DNA from: RGIG2945 sp045540355
GTDB taxonomy: Bacteria > Bacillota > Clostridia > Oscillospirales > Acutalibacteraceae
DNA: 53,828 nt
Assembly: GCA_045540355.1 (NCBI GenBank)
Contig: JAZQHB010000087.1
Span: forward strand, 1 to 53,828
Direction: 5' to 3'
This document shows positions 24,709 through 32,317 of this stretch, one piece after another (the stretch's first letter is position 1; the number at the start of each line of letters is the position of its first letter). The notes beneath the pieces are model-generated. The model did not search any database. It worked only from the letters and a program-made list of their open reading frames with translations, and had not been told where the DNA came from. Both the position numbers and the translations under genes were made by a program.

Positions 24709-25509
24709 TCAACCTGTTGTATCCGATAAATCCGGTTTGCTTGTGATATTTCTGCCAAAAGTTTTTTTGTAAAGATGGCTGACATAATTAGGGTCGGAAA
24801 AACCGAAAAGCTGTGCGGCTTCGTAAAGCTTTAAATTTTCTTTTTCCATAAGTGTCTGTATCTGCTTGAGTTTTGCGATATTGACATATTTGATGAGTGA
24901 AATGCCCTCGGCTTGCTTGAAAATATTGCAAAGGTACTGCGGTGTGATGTTGAGATACCCGGCTATTTCAGATTGAACAATATTTCTGTGAATGTTCTTG
25001 TAAATATATTTCTTTGCTTTTGTAACGAGAAGATTTTTTTCAGAGTTGTTGCTTTGATTTGTACGATTTGCAAGGTCAAGCTTATAAAGAATATTCATAA
25101 ATTCCGTTGCACTTTTTGAAGTCGCAGATTCGTATCGGTAAGGCTTATAAATGAAGTTGTCTATAATTTTTTCGATTTCTTCTGTTTCAACGGAAGCTTT
25201 TGTAACAAGAGGAAGATGAAATCCGTTTTGCGAATCTGTGAAGCTGTAAGATACTTCGGCAAAAACAGTATGATGAGAGTGAAATACATCAGACATAATG
25301 TGAACGTCTGAATCGTAAATAAGACAGATGATATCTCCTTTGTCGGCGGTGAAAATCTCACCGTCTTTTTTTAATTTGGTCGTACCCTCGGAAATATAGC
25401 ATACTTCAATTCCGTTGATTCTTTTACTTAATGAAAAATCATAAGTATACGCAGAGTGTTTATGTGCAAACTTAACCCGAGGTAGAGTTGATATATCAAT
25501 GAATTTCAA
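24709..25509 (-). CDS. AraC-family transcriptional regulator
   Basis: The 266-residue protein has an N-terminal cupin-like ligand domain (about residues 15-110) and a C-terminal double HTH (ISQS-type start IVQSEIAGYLNITPQYLCNIF, then LYEAAQLFGFSDPNYVSHLYKKTFG). It is divergently placed from the glycyl radical enzyme operon, with both promoters in the 113-base gap, the classical arrangement of a local activator. Translation seems to begin at TTG (25509) with AAGGGGTGA just upstream. The cupin suggests the inducer is a small organic molecule or sugar. Confidence 0.85.
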   Translation of the reverse strand: MKFIDISTLPRVKFAHKHSAYTYDFSLSKRINGIEVCYISEGTTKLKKDGEIFTADKGDIICLIYDSDVHIMSDVFHSHHTVFAEVSYSFTDSQNGFHLPLVTKASVETEEIEKIIDNFIYKPYRYESATSKSATEFMNILYKLDLANRTNQSNNSEKNLLVTKAKKYIYKNIHRNIVQSEIAGYLNITPQYLCNIFKQAEGISLIKYVNIAKLKQIQTLMEKENLKLYEAAQLFGFSDPNYVSHLYKKTFGRNITSKPDLSDTTG

Positions 25510-25528
25510 AAAATCACCCCTTTATTAT

Positions 25529-25557
25529 GTTATATAACTTTAGTTTAATTTTGTCAA
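25529..25557 (-). promoter_or_regulatory. Promoter of the AraC gene
   Basis: On the minus strand TTGACA (25557-25552), a 17-base spacer and TATAAC (25534-25529), giving a leader of about 13 bases. Confidence 0.7.
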
Positions 25558-25577
25558 GAATTATTAAATATATCAAT

Positions 25578-25606
25578 TTACATCAGGATATTGTTTTTGT
25601 ATAATG
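25578..25606 (+). promoter_or_regulatory. Promoter of the glycyl radical enzyme operon
   Basis: TTTACA (25578-25583), a 17-base spacer and a perfect TATAAT (25601-25606). The start codon is only 17 bases past the -10 box, so the leader is extremely short and the ribosome binding site AGAGGTGA lies at or beside the predicted transcript start. It is within 25 bases of the divergent AraC promoter. Confidence 0.7.
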
Positions 25607-25622
25607 AAGAAGAGGTGATACT

Positions 25623-27728
25623 ATGAAACTGTCAGAAAAGTTGAGAGCTGAAGTCAATGAGAAATTTAAAGGCAGGCGTTCTTTTGCGTATTTCAGATAC
25701 TTGGGTTATAAAGATAATCTTTCAATCCCGACACCGCAATTAAGAGCAAAGGGCATAGAATCACTTTTTACAAAAACAAAACCTCATATTTTCAAAAATG
25801 ACTTGATTGTCGGAAATGATAAATGTCTTTTTTGTGATGCTGATGAGCTTACAATAAAGTATGCAAATAAAATCGTTGACAGGTTGGGCAAAAGAGATTT
25901 TCTCACAAATGTTGACCACTATGCACCGTACTATGACCGAATTCTTTCTGTGGGCATTACGGGTCTTGTAAATGATATTGATTTGTCCGTTGCAAAAAAT
26001 AATAACGCCCCCGAAAAAACCGAAACACTTGAATGTATGAAAGTTACTCTTTTTGCATTTAGACAGATGATAAAGAATTACATTGAAAAAGCCAAAGAGC
26101 TTAAAAACAATGAAGAATACAGCAACGAACGACTTGATTTTATTATCAAAAATTGCGAAGTTTTACTTGATAATCCGCCGCAGACTTTTGCAGAGGGTTT
26201 GCAGCTTGTGTGGTTTTGCCACATTGCATTTTATTTAGAGGGCCGCAGAGCTATGGCACTCGGCAGAATGGATCAATATCTCTACGAGCTTTACAAAAAA
26301 GATAAAGCAGCAGGTATTTCCGATGAACACATAACCGAGTTGCTTGAAAATGTTTTCACGAAAATAGACACAACAGATGTTGTAAATATCTGCATAGGCG
26401 GTATGAATGAAAACAGAGAGTGTCAGATAAACGAATTAAGCTACTGCATATTAAATGCAGTCAGAAACTGTAATGCACCGGGACCTAATTTATCGGCAAG
26501 AATTACACCCGATACACCTGATGAATTTTTACTTGAAGCACTAAAAAGCATTGGTACGGGACTCGGTTACCCGGCATTGATGAATGATGAAATCAATATT
26601 TCGGCACTTTTAAAACACGGCTATGACAAAAAAGATGTATATAATTATTCAATGGTAGGTTGCATTGAAAATTTCATAACGGGTATGCAACCTCCGTGGT
26701 CTGACGGACGATTTGATGCACCGAGATACTTCGACTATGTTTTTAATAACGGGGTGAGTGAAGCTTCCGAAGCGATAGGTCCTGATTTTGGTGATCTTGA
26801 AAACATAAGGTCTATGGAAGAGTTTATGAAAATCTTTGAAAAGCAGTTGGAATACGGCGTAGCGGAATACTGCTTTGATTTCAACGCAAAGAACAATCGC
26901 ATAAATCAGGAATATTACACCGAGCCGTTTTTATCCTGTTTCTGTTATGATTGCATAGGCAGAGGTCTGGATATCAACAACGGAGGCAGTAAGTATCCGT
27001 CAGTACACGGTGCGGCACTTATGGGAGTAGGCACAACGGCAGATTCTCTTGCGGCGATTGAAAAGGTAGTTTTTGTTGATAAAGAAGCAACGCTTACCGA
27101 TATTAAAAATGCTCTCAATAACAATTTTGAAGGTTACGAGGAATTACACAAAAAGCTTCTGTCAGCTCCCAAATACGGCAACAATGACGATTTTGTTGAT
27201 AAGTATGCAGTATGGTATCTTGACTTTTTAAGTGGGTGCTTTTCTGAATACAAAACCCATGACGGCGGTGCAATTTATGTAGCGATGGCGGCGAATGTAA
27301 ATAACATTTACGCGGGCAGACGAATTTCCGCAACACCCGACGGCAGAAAAAAAGGTGAACCCTTATCCGATGCGGCATCGCCGACCTACGGCAGAGATAC
27401 AAAGGGTGCAACCTCAACAATTAACAGTGTTACAAAACCTGATTATACAAAAGTATCATGCGGTACGGTTATAAATCAGAAATTCTACCCGACAATGTTC
27501 GAGGGTGAGAAGTTACAGAAGCTCCTTGCTCTTGTCAAAACATATTTCAGAAAAGGTGGTCAGGAGTTACAGATAAACGCAACATCAAGAGAAGTACTTA
27601 TTGATGCTATGGACCACCCCGAAAAATATCCGACACTTGTTGTAAGAGTATCAGGTTATTCGGACTACTATATAAGATTACCGAAAGAAGTACAGCTTGA
27701 TATTCTTAATCGCACGGAGCAAAGATAG
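25623..27728 (+). CDS. Glycyl radical enzyme (PFL2/dehydratase-like)
   Basis: This 701-residue protein has both hallmarks of the family: an active-site loop MVGCIE (Cys347, Glu349) and a C-terminal RVSGYSDYY loop whose Gly678 would carry the radical. Further family motifs are FAEGLQLVWFCHI, NLSARITPDTPDEFL and ISATPDGRKKGEPLSDAASP. The GCxE signature is shared with diol and hydroxyproline dehydratases, choline lyase and isethionate lyase, and differs from pyruvate formate-lyase (adjacent Cys-Cys). At 701 residues it is shorter than usual (about 780-850). The operon adds its activase, a zinc alcohol dehydrogenase and an esterase-like gene. This suggests an anaerobic elimination making an aldehyde or ketone that is then reduced. 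The substrate is not identifiable. Confidence 0.85.
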   Translation: MKLSEKLRAEVNEKFKGRRSFAYFRYLGYKDNLSIPTPQLRAKGIESLFTKTKPHIFKNDLIVGNDKCLFCDADELTIKYANKIVDRLGKRDFLTNVDHYAPYYDRILSVGITGLVNDIDLSVAKNNNAPEKTETLECMKVTLFAFRQMIKNYIEKAKELKNNEEYSNERLDFIIKNCEVLLDNPPQTFAEGLQLVWFCHIAFYLEGRRAMALGRMDQYLYELYKKDKAAGISDEHITELLENVFTKIDTTDVVNICIGGMNENRECQINELSYCILNAVRNCNAPGPNLSARITPDTPDEFLLEALKSIGTGLGYPALMNDEINISALLKHGYDKKDVYNYSMVGCIENFITGMQPPWSDGRFDAPRYFDYVFNNGVSEASEAIGPDFGDLENIRSMEEFMKIFEKQLEYGVAEYCFDFNAKNNRINQEYYTEPFLSCFCYDCIGRGLDINNGGSKYPSVHGAALMGVGTTADSLAAIEKVVFVDKEATLTDIKNALNNNFEGYEELHKKLLSAPKYGNNDDFVDKYAVWYLDFLSGCFSEYKTHDGGAIYVAMAANVNNIYAGRRISATPDGRKKGEPLSDAASPTYGRDTKGATSTINSVTKPDYTKVSCGTVINQKFYPTMFEGEKLQKLLALVKTYFRKGGQELQINATSREVLIDAMDHPEKYPTLVVRVSGYSDYYIRLPKEVQLDILNRTEQR

Positions 27729-27738
27729 GTGAAATAAA

Positions 27739-28503
27739 ATGTTAAATATATCAAATATACAACATTTTTCCGTCGGTGACGGTGACGGTATAAGAACAAC
27801 GGTGTTTTTCAAAGGTTGCAACTTAAAATGTCCGTGGTGTCACAATCCCGAAGCGATACCGTTTGACCAAGTCACACTGAATTATCCCAAGCTCAGCAAA
27901 ACTGAAATCTGCGGAAAGAAGATGTCGCCAAAAGAAATTTTTGATGAGATACTCGAGGATAAAGATTTTTACATTGAAAGCGGTGGCGGAGTAACCTTAA
28001 GCGGTGGCGAGGTTATGCTGCAAGTAAATCAAATAACAGAACTTTTAAAGCTTACCGAAGCGGAAAACATATCTGTTTTTATTGACACTGCAGGGTGTGT
28101 GCCGTATTCTGCATTTGAAGCAATCAATGATTTTGTTGATACATATTTATTTGATTTTAAAACTGCCTCGGAGGAAAAATACACACATATCGGCGGAGAT
28201 TTGCATCTTGTAAAAAACAATATAACAAATCTTCTTGCAGACGGAAAGAATATCCGCATAAGAATACCGCTTATACCCGATTTCAACATTGATAAAAAGT
28301 CAACGGAAGAAATCTGCAATGCGTTAAAAGAACTCGGAATAAAGAATGTTGATTTACTGCCGTTTCACCGAATGGGAAGCGGTAAGTATGAAGCACTCGG
28401 AAAAGATTACAAATACAAAAACACAGCGTTGATTGACAAAGAGACCCTTAAAAGAATAAAAGAACAATATTCGGAATATTTTGAAGTTAAAATTGAGAAT
28501 TAG
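27739..28503 (+). CDS. Glycyl radical enzyme activase (radical SAM)
   Basis: This 254-residue radical SAM protein carries CNLKCPWC (Cys27, Cys31, Cys34), the CxxxCxxC site for a 4Fe-4S cluster. It also has GDGIRTTVFFKGC and SGGEVMLQ, typical of PflA-like activases that abstract hydrogen from the partner's glycine. Unlike most activases of GCxE dehydratases it lacks the eight-Cys ferredoxin-like insert after the radical SAM cysteines: only a short segment with one Cys (TEICGKKM) is present. It begins ten bases after the stop of its partner gene. Confidence 0.88.
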   Translation: MLNISNIQHFSVGDGDGIRTTVFFKGCNLKCPWCHNPEAIPFDQVTLNYPKLSKTEICGKKMSPKEIFDEILEDKDFYIESGGGVTLSGGEVMLQVNQITELLKLTEAENISVFIDTAGCVPYSAFEAINDFVDTYLFDFKTASEEKYTHIGGDLHLVKNNITNLLADGKNIRIRIPLIPDFNIDKKSTEEICNALKELGIKNVDLLPFHRMGSGKYEALGKDYKYKNTALIDKETLKRIKEQYSEYFEVKIEN

Positions 28504-28514
28504 GAGATGTAATT

Positions 28515-29609
28515 ATGAAAGCAAAAGCAGCAGTATTTATGGGAGTAAACAAAGATTTTGAAGTGCGTGAATTTGATGTGGTTGAAGCACCGGAAGGTTA
28601 CGGCAGAATGGACCTTATCGCAAGCGGTATCTGCGGTACGGATATTCATTTCCACAACGGAAAGCTTGCAATAAACCCTCCTACGATTATCGGTCACGAG
28701 TTTGTCGGAAGAATAACGGGTTTAGATACAGCAGAAGCTGAAAAGTATAACCTTAAAATAGGTGATGCGGTAATCGCTGATATTGCAGTACCTTGCGGTG
28801 AGTGTATTCTCTGCAACAACGGTGATGATGCAAACTGCGTTAATATGCAGGTTACGAACGGCGGAAGCATTGAAGAATCACCTTATCTTTATGGTGGCTA
28901 CACAGAGGTAAACTTCACACCCTTGACAAATCTCATCAAGATTCCTGATACAGTTGACCCGACAATTGCTGCAACCTTTGCTTGTCCCGGTCCTACTGCA
29001 GTACATGCTGTTTCGCTTGCGGAAAAAGCAGGTGTTGATTTTACAAAAATCAACATTGCGGTTGTTCAGGGCTTGGGTCCCGTAGGTATTTTCGCTGTGA
29101 TGTATCTTAAGAAAATCGGTGTCAAAAAGGTTTATGCAATTACCGCGGGCAATAACAAAAAGCGTGAACAGTTGGCACTTGAATTAGGTGCTGATAAAAT
29201 ATTCAATTTAAGTATCGGTGCAGACGAAGTTACGGCAGAATTACAAAAAGAAAACGGCGGTCTCGGTGTCGATTTGTGCTTTGAAGCTTCAGGCGCACCC
29301 AAGGCAGTAGTTCAGGGTATGGAAGTTTTGAGAAACAGAGGTGTATATTTGGTACCGGGACAGTATTCTGCATCAGGCGGCATTGAAATTCAGCCTCAGC
29401 TCATTACTTTCAAAGCACTTCATATTATCGGTTCTTCACAGTATTCAATGTGTGATGTAAGAAAATATCTTGACTTCCTTGTTGCAAATCCCGAGCTTCA
29501 TTCAAAGATTGAAAAGCTTGCTAATAAATACACCGTTGACGAAATAAACGAAGCTTTTGCAGATGCAAAAGCAGGTAACAATATCAAGACAATGTTGGTG
29601 AAAGACTGA
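28515..29609 (+). CDS. Zinc-dependent alcohol dehydrogenase
   Basis: The 364-residue MDR-family enzyme has the catalytic zinc region (GICGTDIHFHNG and IIGHEFVG), the four-Cys structural zinc lobe (CGECILCNNGDDANC) and a Rossmann motif (VVQGLGPVGIFAVMYL). It would interconvert an alcohol and an aldehyde or ketone with NAD(P)H, plausibly reducing the glycyl radical enzyme's product. AGGAGATG precedes the ATG, and its TGA overlaps the next start (ATGA), so the operon continues. Confidence 0.88.
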   Translation: MKAKAAVFMGVNKDFEVREFDVVEAPEGYGRMDLIASGICGTDIHFHNGKLAINPPTIIGHEFVGRITGLDTAEAEKYNLKIGDAVIADIAVPCGECILCNNGDDANCVNMQVTNGGSIEESPYLYGGYTEVNFTPLTNLIKIPDTVDPTIAATFACPGPTAVHAVSLAEKAGVDFTKINIAVVQGLGPVGIFAVMYLKKIGVKKVYAITAGNNKKREQLALELGADKIFNLSIGADEVTAELQKENGGLGVDLCFEASGAPKAVVQGMEVLRNRGVYLVPGQYSASGGIEIQPQLITFKALHIIGSSQYSMCDVRKYLDFLVANPELHSKIEKLANKYTVDEINEAFADAKAGNNIKTMLVKD

Positions 29610-30397
29610 TGGATGTAATTATTTTCGGCGGACAGAGCAATATGCAGGGTCAGACGGAAAAGCTGACAAGTGCATCGATTGTTGAAAATGCATATGAATA
29701 TAAATATCTTGATGATACGATTGTTCTTTTGAAAAATCCCGTAGGTGAGGATATAAAAACAGATAACACAAAAGGTGAACTGATTAAAGAGAAAACTGAT
29801 TTGTTCGCATGGTTAAAAGAACATAAGACAGGAAGTGCCTGCTACGGCAATACAAATCTCGTTCCCGAATTTTGCAGAGCATACATAAAGGAAACCGACA
29901 AGGAAGTTTTAGCGGTGCACATCGCAAAAGGCAGTACCGAAATTCATCAGTGGTTGCCCGAAACTGACGGATATGATATAATCGTTAAAAAAGCATCGGC
30001 GGCAATCAAAAAAGCCGACAAGGCAGATAAAATCTACTTTGTCTGGCTTCAGGGTGAAAGTGATGCTGTTTTCGGAAAATCCAAGGCTTATTATAAAGAA
30101 AAGATCACAGTTTTAAAAGATGCACTCAAAAAAGATTTGGGCATTGAAAAATTCGGTGTAATCAGAGTAGGTCGCTTTACCAAGGATGAACGGGATTTTG
30201 AAATCATCAATGCACAGACGGAAATCTGTGAGGAGAATCCCGATTTCCTTATGCTTACCGAAACAGCGATTGAAATTAATGAAAATCCGAGGTTTATGAA
30301 TCCTTATGTCGGTGGTCATTACAGTGCAGAGGGACTTGAATTGTTGGGCTCTTTGTCAGGTGAAGCTCTTGGAAAACATAGAAAAAACGGAGATTAA
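29609..30397 (+). CDS. SASA/SGNH-type acetylesterase-like protein
   Basis: This 262-residue protein begins MDVIIFGGQSNMQGQ, the block I motif of the sialate O-acetylesterase (SASA) branch of SGNH hydrolases (Ser in GQSN). Further blocks are IAKGSTEIHQW, YFVWLQGESDA (block III) and a C-terminal GGHYSAEGLELLG holding the His. It lacks a signal peptide and is therefore cytoplasmic. It probably deacetylates a small glycoside or sugar ester taken up by the cell. Being translationally coupled to the dehydrogenase, it likely prepares or finishes the substrate of the glycyl radical pathway. Confidence 0.8.
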   Translation: MDVIIFGGQSNMQGQTEKLTSASIVENAYEYKYLDDTIVLLKNPVGEDIKTDNTKGELIKEKTDLFAWLKEHKTGSACYGNTNLVPEFCRAYIKETDKEVLAVHIAKGSTEIHQWLPETDGYDIIVKKASAAIKKADKADKIYFVWLQGESDAVFGKSKAYYKEKITVLKDALKKDLGIEKFGVIRVGRFTKDERDFEIINAQTEICEENPDFLMLTETAIEINENPRFMNPYVGGHYSAEGLELLGSLSGEALGKHRKNGD

Positions 30398-30403
30398 AAT
30401 AAC

Positions 30404-30442
30404 AAGAAACAGCTCACACCAAATAAGTGCGAGCTGTTTCTT
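30404..30442. terminator. Bidirectional terminator
   Basis: AAGAAACAGCTC (30404-30415) and GAGCTGTTTCTT (30431-30442) form a 12-bp stem with T/A runs on both sides, between two convergent genes. Its right arm abuts the stop of the minus-strand gene. Confidence 0.8.
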
Positions 30443-31275
30443 TATTCAACATATATTTCCATTGCTTTGTAACAATTTAAGGTTTCGGTATCAGCGTTGT
30501 TAAAGTTGCTTGAATAAGTTTGTAAACTACCTGAAGGATTAATTGCTAATCCTGTCAATTCAAGATATGCATCATAAAATTCTTTGATTGCCTCGTAGGC
30601 TTCCTTGTGTTCTTCAGGCGGATTCTGTAATGTCTTCATTAAATCAGAAACCGATTCTTGATTACTTTTTATGCTAGATATTTTACTCTTGAAACTGCTA
30701 TCAGAAAACAAAGCAGCAAGTGAGTCATTAAAATCGCTATTGAAACCGTACCCGTTGCTACGAGTATACTTATCAGTTTCGGAATCCCACTCTTTATAAA
30801 TAGTATTGTACCAAACAGATTTTATAAGATTTCCAGCACTTTCTGCCTCGCTGGCACCGAGCAACATCATTGTTGTGGCAGATTTAAGGGTTTCGGAATA
30901 ATCTGCACTGATTTTTTCTGCTTGATTGTTTTTGATTATTGCTCCAACAACAATTCCGATACCAATTAATACTGCAACTATTATTGCAATTATTATGTAT
31001 TTTTTTGCAGATTTTTTAACGGTAGGTAAATTTACCGAAGTGATTTCAACTTTTTGTGTTGCGGGTTCGTCAGGAATTTCGGCTTTTTCTGCAACAGGAC
31101 AACCGCATTTAGGGCAAGCATCTGTATCGGGGGAGATTTCTGTGCCACAATCTTCACAGATAATGGGAGTTTCTACGGTAATAATCTCCTCTATAAACTG
31201 ATAACCACAATTTGGACAAATTTTAGCTTTGTCGCTAACTTCCTTACCACAATTTGAACAACTTATTAAAGCCAT
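30442..31275 (-). CDS. Zinc-ribbon membrane protein
   Basis: The 277-residue protein has two N-terminal zinc ribbons (CSNCGKEV...CPNCGYQF and CEDCGTEI...CPKCGCPV). A linker and one membrane helix follow (about residues 92-115), then an extracytoplasmic helical domain to the C-terminus. The layout resembles TcaA/zinc_ribbon_2 surface proteins of Firmicutes of unknown role. ATG 31275 is chosen over 31293 because GAGGAGG lies nine bases upstream. It stands alone, opposite its neighbours. Confidence 0.75.
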   Translation of the reverse strand: MALISCSNCGKEVSDKAKICPNCGYQFIEEIITVETPIICEDCGTEISPDTDACPKCGCPVAEKAEIPDEPATQKVEITSVNLPTVKKSAKKYIIIAIIVAVLIGIGIVVGAIIKNNQAEKISADYSETLKSATTMMLLGASEAESAGNLIKSVWYNTIYKEWDSETDKYTRSNGYGFNSDFNDSLAALFSDSSFKSKISSIKSNQESVSDLMKTLQNPPEEHKEAYEAIKEFYDAYLELTGLAINPSGSLQTYSSNFNNADTETLNCYKAMEIYVE

Positions 31276-31349
31276 TTTAAACATCCTCCTCAAATTTTAA
31301 AAAGTGTGTGCAACCAAAGTCGCACACACCGAAAAATGCCCGACTTCGA

Positions 31350-31469
31350 TTTGCTACCACACAAAACTCAACATTCCACACAGAAATGCGAATAAGAAGT
31401 CAGCACTTTTACCGAAGTAAAATGCCCACTTCTGCGTGGAAAATACAAAATTAGAGTTTTATGTGGCAA
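31350..31469. repeat. Long nested imperfect palindrome in a gene-free gap
   Basis: TTTGCTACCACACAAAACTC (31350-31369) is mirrored by GAGTTTTATGTGGCAAA (31453-31469). Inside, TTCCACACAGAAATG (from 31375) faces CACTTCTGCGTGGAA (to 31441), and TTTTAC/GTAAAA closes on CGAA. The 120-base rod fills most of the 340-base gap left of the phosphatase gene. A smaller GTGTGC/GCACAC pair lies at about 31306-31327. It could be a structured RNA or a MITE-like element. Confidence 0.6.
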
Positions 31470-31528
31470 ACACATTATAACATAAGTCAAAATTAAAGTA
31501 AATAGTTTATATTTAAAGAGTATGCAAC

Positions 31529-31557
31529 TTGAAAATATAATAAGAAAATGTTATATT
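31529..31557 (+). promoter_or_regulatory. Promoter of the tyrosine phosphatase gene
   Basis: TTGAAA (31529-31534), a 17-base spacer and TATATT (31552-31557), 62 bases before the ATG. Confidence 0.7.
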
Positions 31558-31618
31558 AAGAAAGGGTTTGGCTGTTTTTGCAGAAAGACTGAATTATTCC
31601 TAAAAAAGAGGTTTAACA

Positions 31619-32077
31619 ATGACACGAATAATGTTTGTATGCTACGGCAATATCTGCCGTTCACCGATGGCGGAATTTATATTTAAAGATTTGATTAAAA
31701 AGCAGGGAAGAGAGAGCGAATTTGTTGTTGCGTCTTCAGCTACAAGCACCGAGGAGATATGGGGTAACATTGGTAATCCCGTATATCCGCCGGCTAAAAG
31801 AGAATTAGAAAAGCATGGACTTACCTGTGACGGTAAGAGAGCCGTACAGCTTAAAAAATCCGATTATGATAAATATGATTTGTTTGTAGCAATGGACAGT
31901 ATGAATATCAGAAGCATCGGGAGAATTTTCGGCAAAGACCCTGAAAATAAAGTACATAAGCTTATGGACTACACCGACAGAAAGGGTGATGTTGCAGACC
32001 CTTGGTATACCGAACGATTTGATGTCGCCTACAATGATATTTATGAGGGTTGCATCGGGTTACTTAATAAATTATGA
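31619..32077 (+). CDS. Low-molecular-weight protein tyrosine phosphatase
   Basis: This 152-residue enzyme has the family's N-terminal phosphate loop VCYGNICRSPMAE (nucleophile Cys8, Arg14) and the late acid loop VADPWYT with its aspartate. It should dephosphorylate tyrosine (or arginine) phosphate in the cytoplasm. In Firmicutes such genes often pair with BY-kinases of capsule loci, but here the gene stands alone between its promoter and terminator. Length is typical (about 150). Confidence 0.9.
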   Translation: MTRIMFVCYGNICRSPMAEFIFKDLIKKQGRESEFVVASSATSTEEIWGNIGNPVYPPAKRELEKHGLTCDGKRAVQLKKSDYDKYDLFVAMDSMNIRSIGRIFGKDPENKVHKLMDYTDRKGDVADPWYTERFDVAYNDIYEGCIGLLNKL

Positions 32078-32082
32078 TATTG

Positions 32083-32111
32083 AGCATAGCTTTCGGGCTA
32101 TGCTTTTTTCT
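32083..32111 (+). terminator. Rho-independent terminator
   Basis: AGCATAGC and GCTATGCT pair around TTTCGG, followed by a T-rich tail, six bases after the phosphatase stop. Confidence 0.8.
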
Positions 32112-32193
32112 TTACCAAAAAATTGAAATTATTTTGATAATGTGAGGAAAAAACAATGGTTTGTATTTTTATAGTCATAATAACAAAAACTTC

Positions 32194-32222
32194 TTGCAAT
32201 TTTGCAAAAGATATTGTATAAT
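32194..32222 (+). promoter_or_regulatory. Promoter of the sugar carrier gene, with TTGCAA repeats
   Basis: TTGCAA (32194-32199), a 17-base spacer and a perfect TATAAT (32217-32222). A second TTGCAA-type word (TTTTGCAA, to 32206) follows the -35, forming a small palindrome that could be an operator. The leader to the ATG is about 88 bases. Confidence 0.75.
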
Positions 32223-32317
32223 AGCGATAATAGTTAAGAAATTAACAATCGAAAGACATTCTTACCTATTAATGTAAAAAAGAAAATTAAATTTTACAAG
32301 AAAAGAGGAGATTATCT

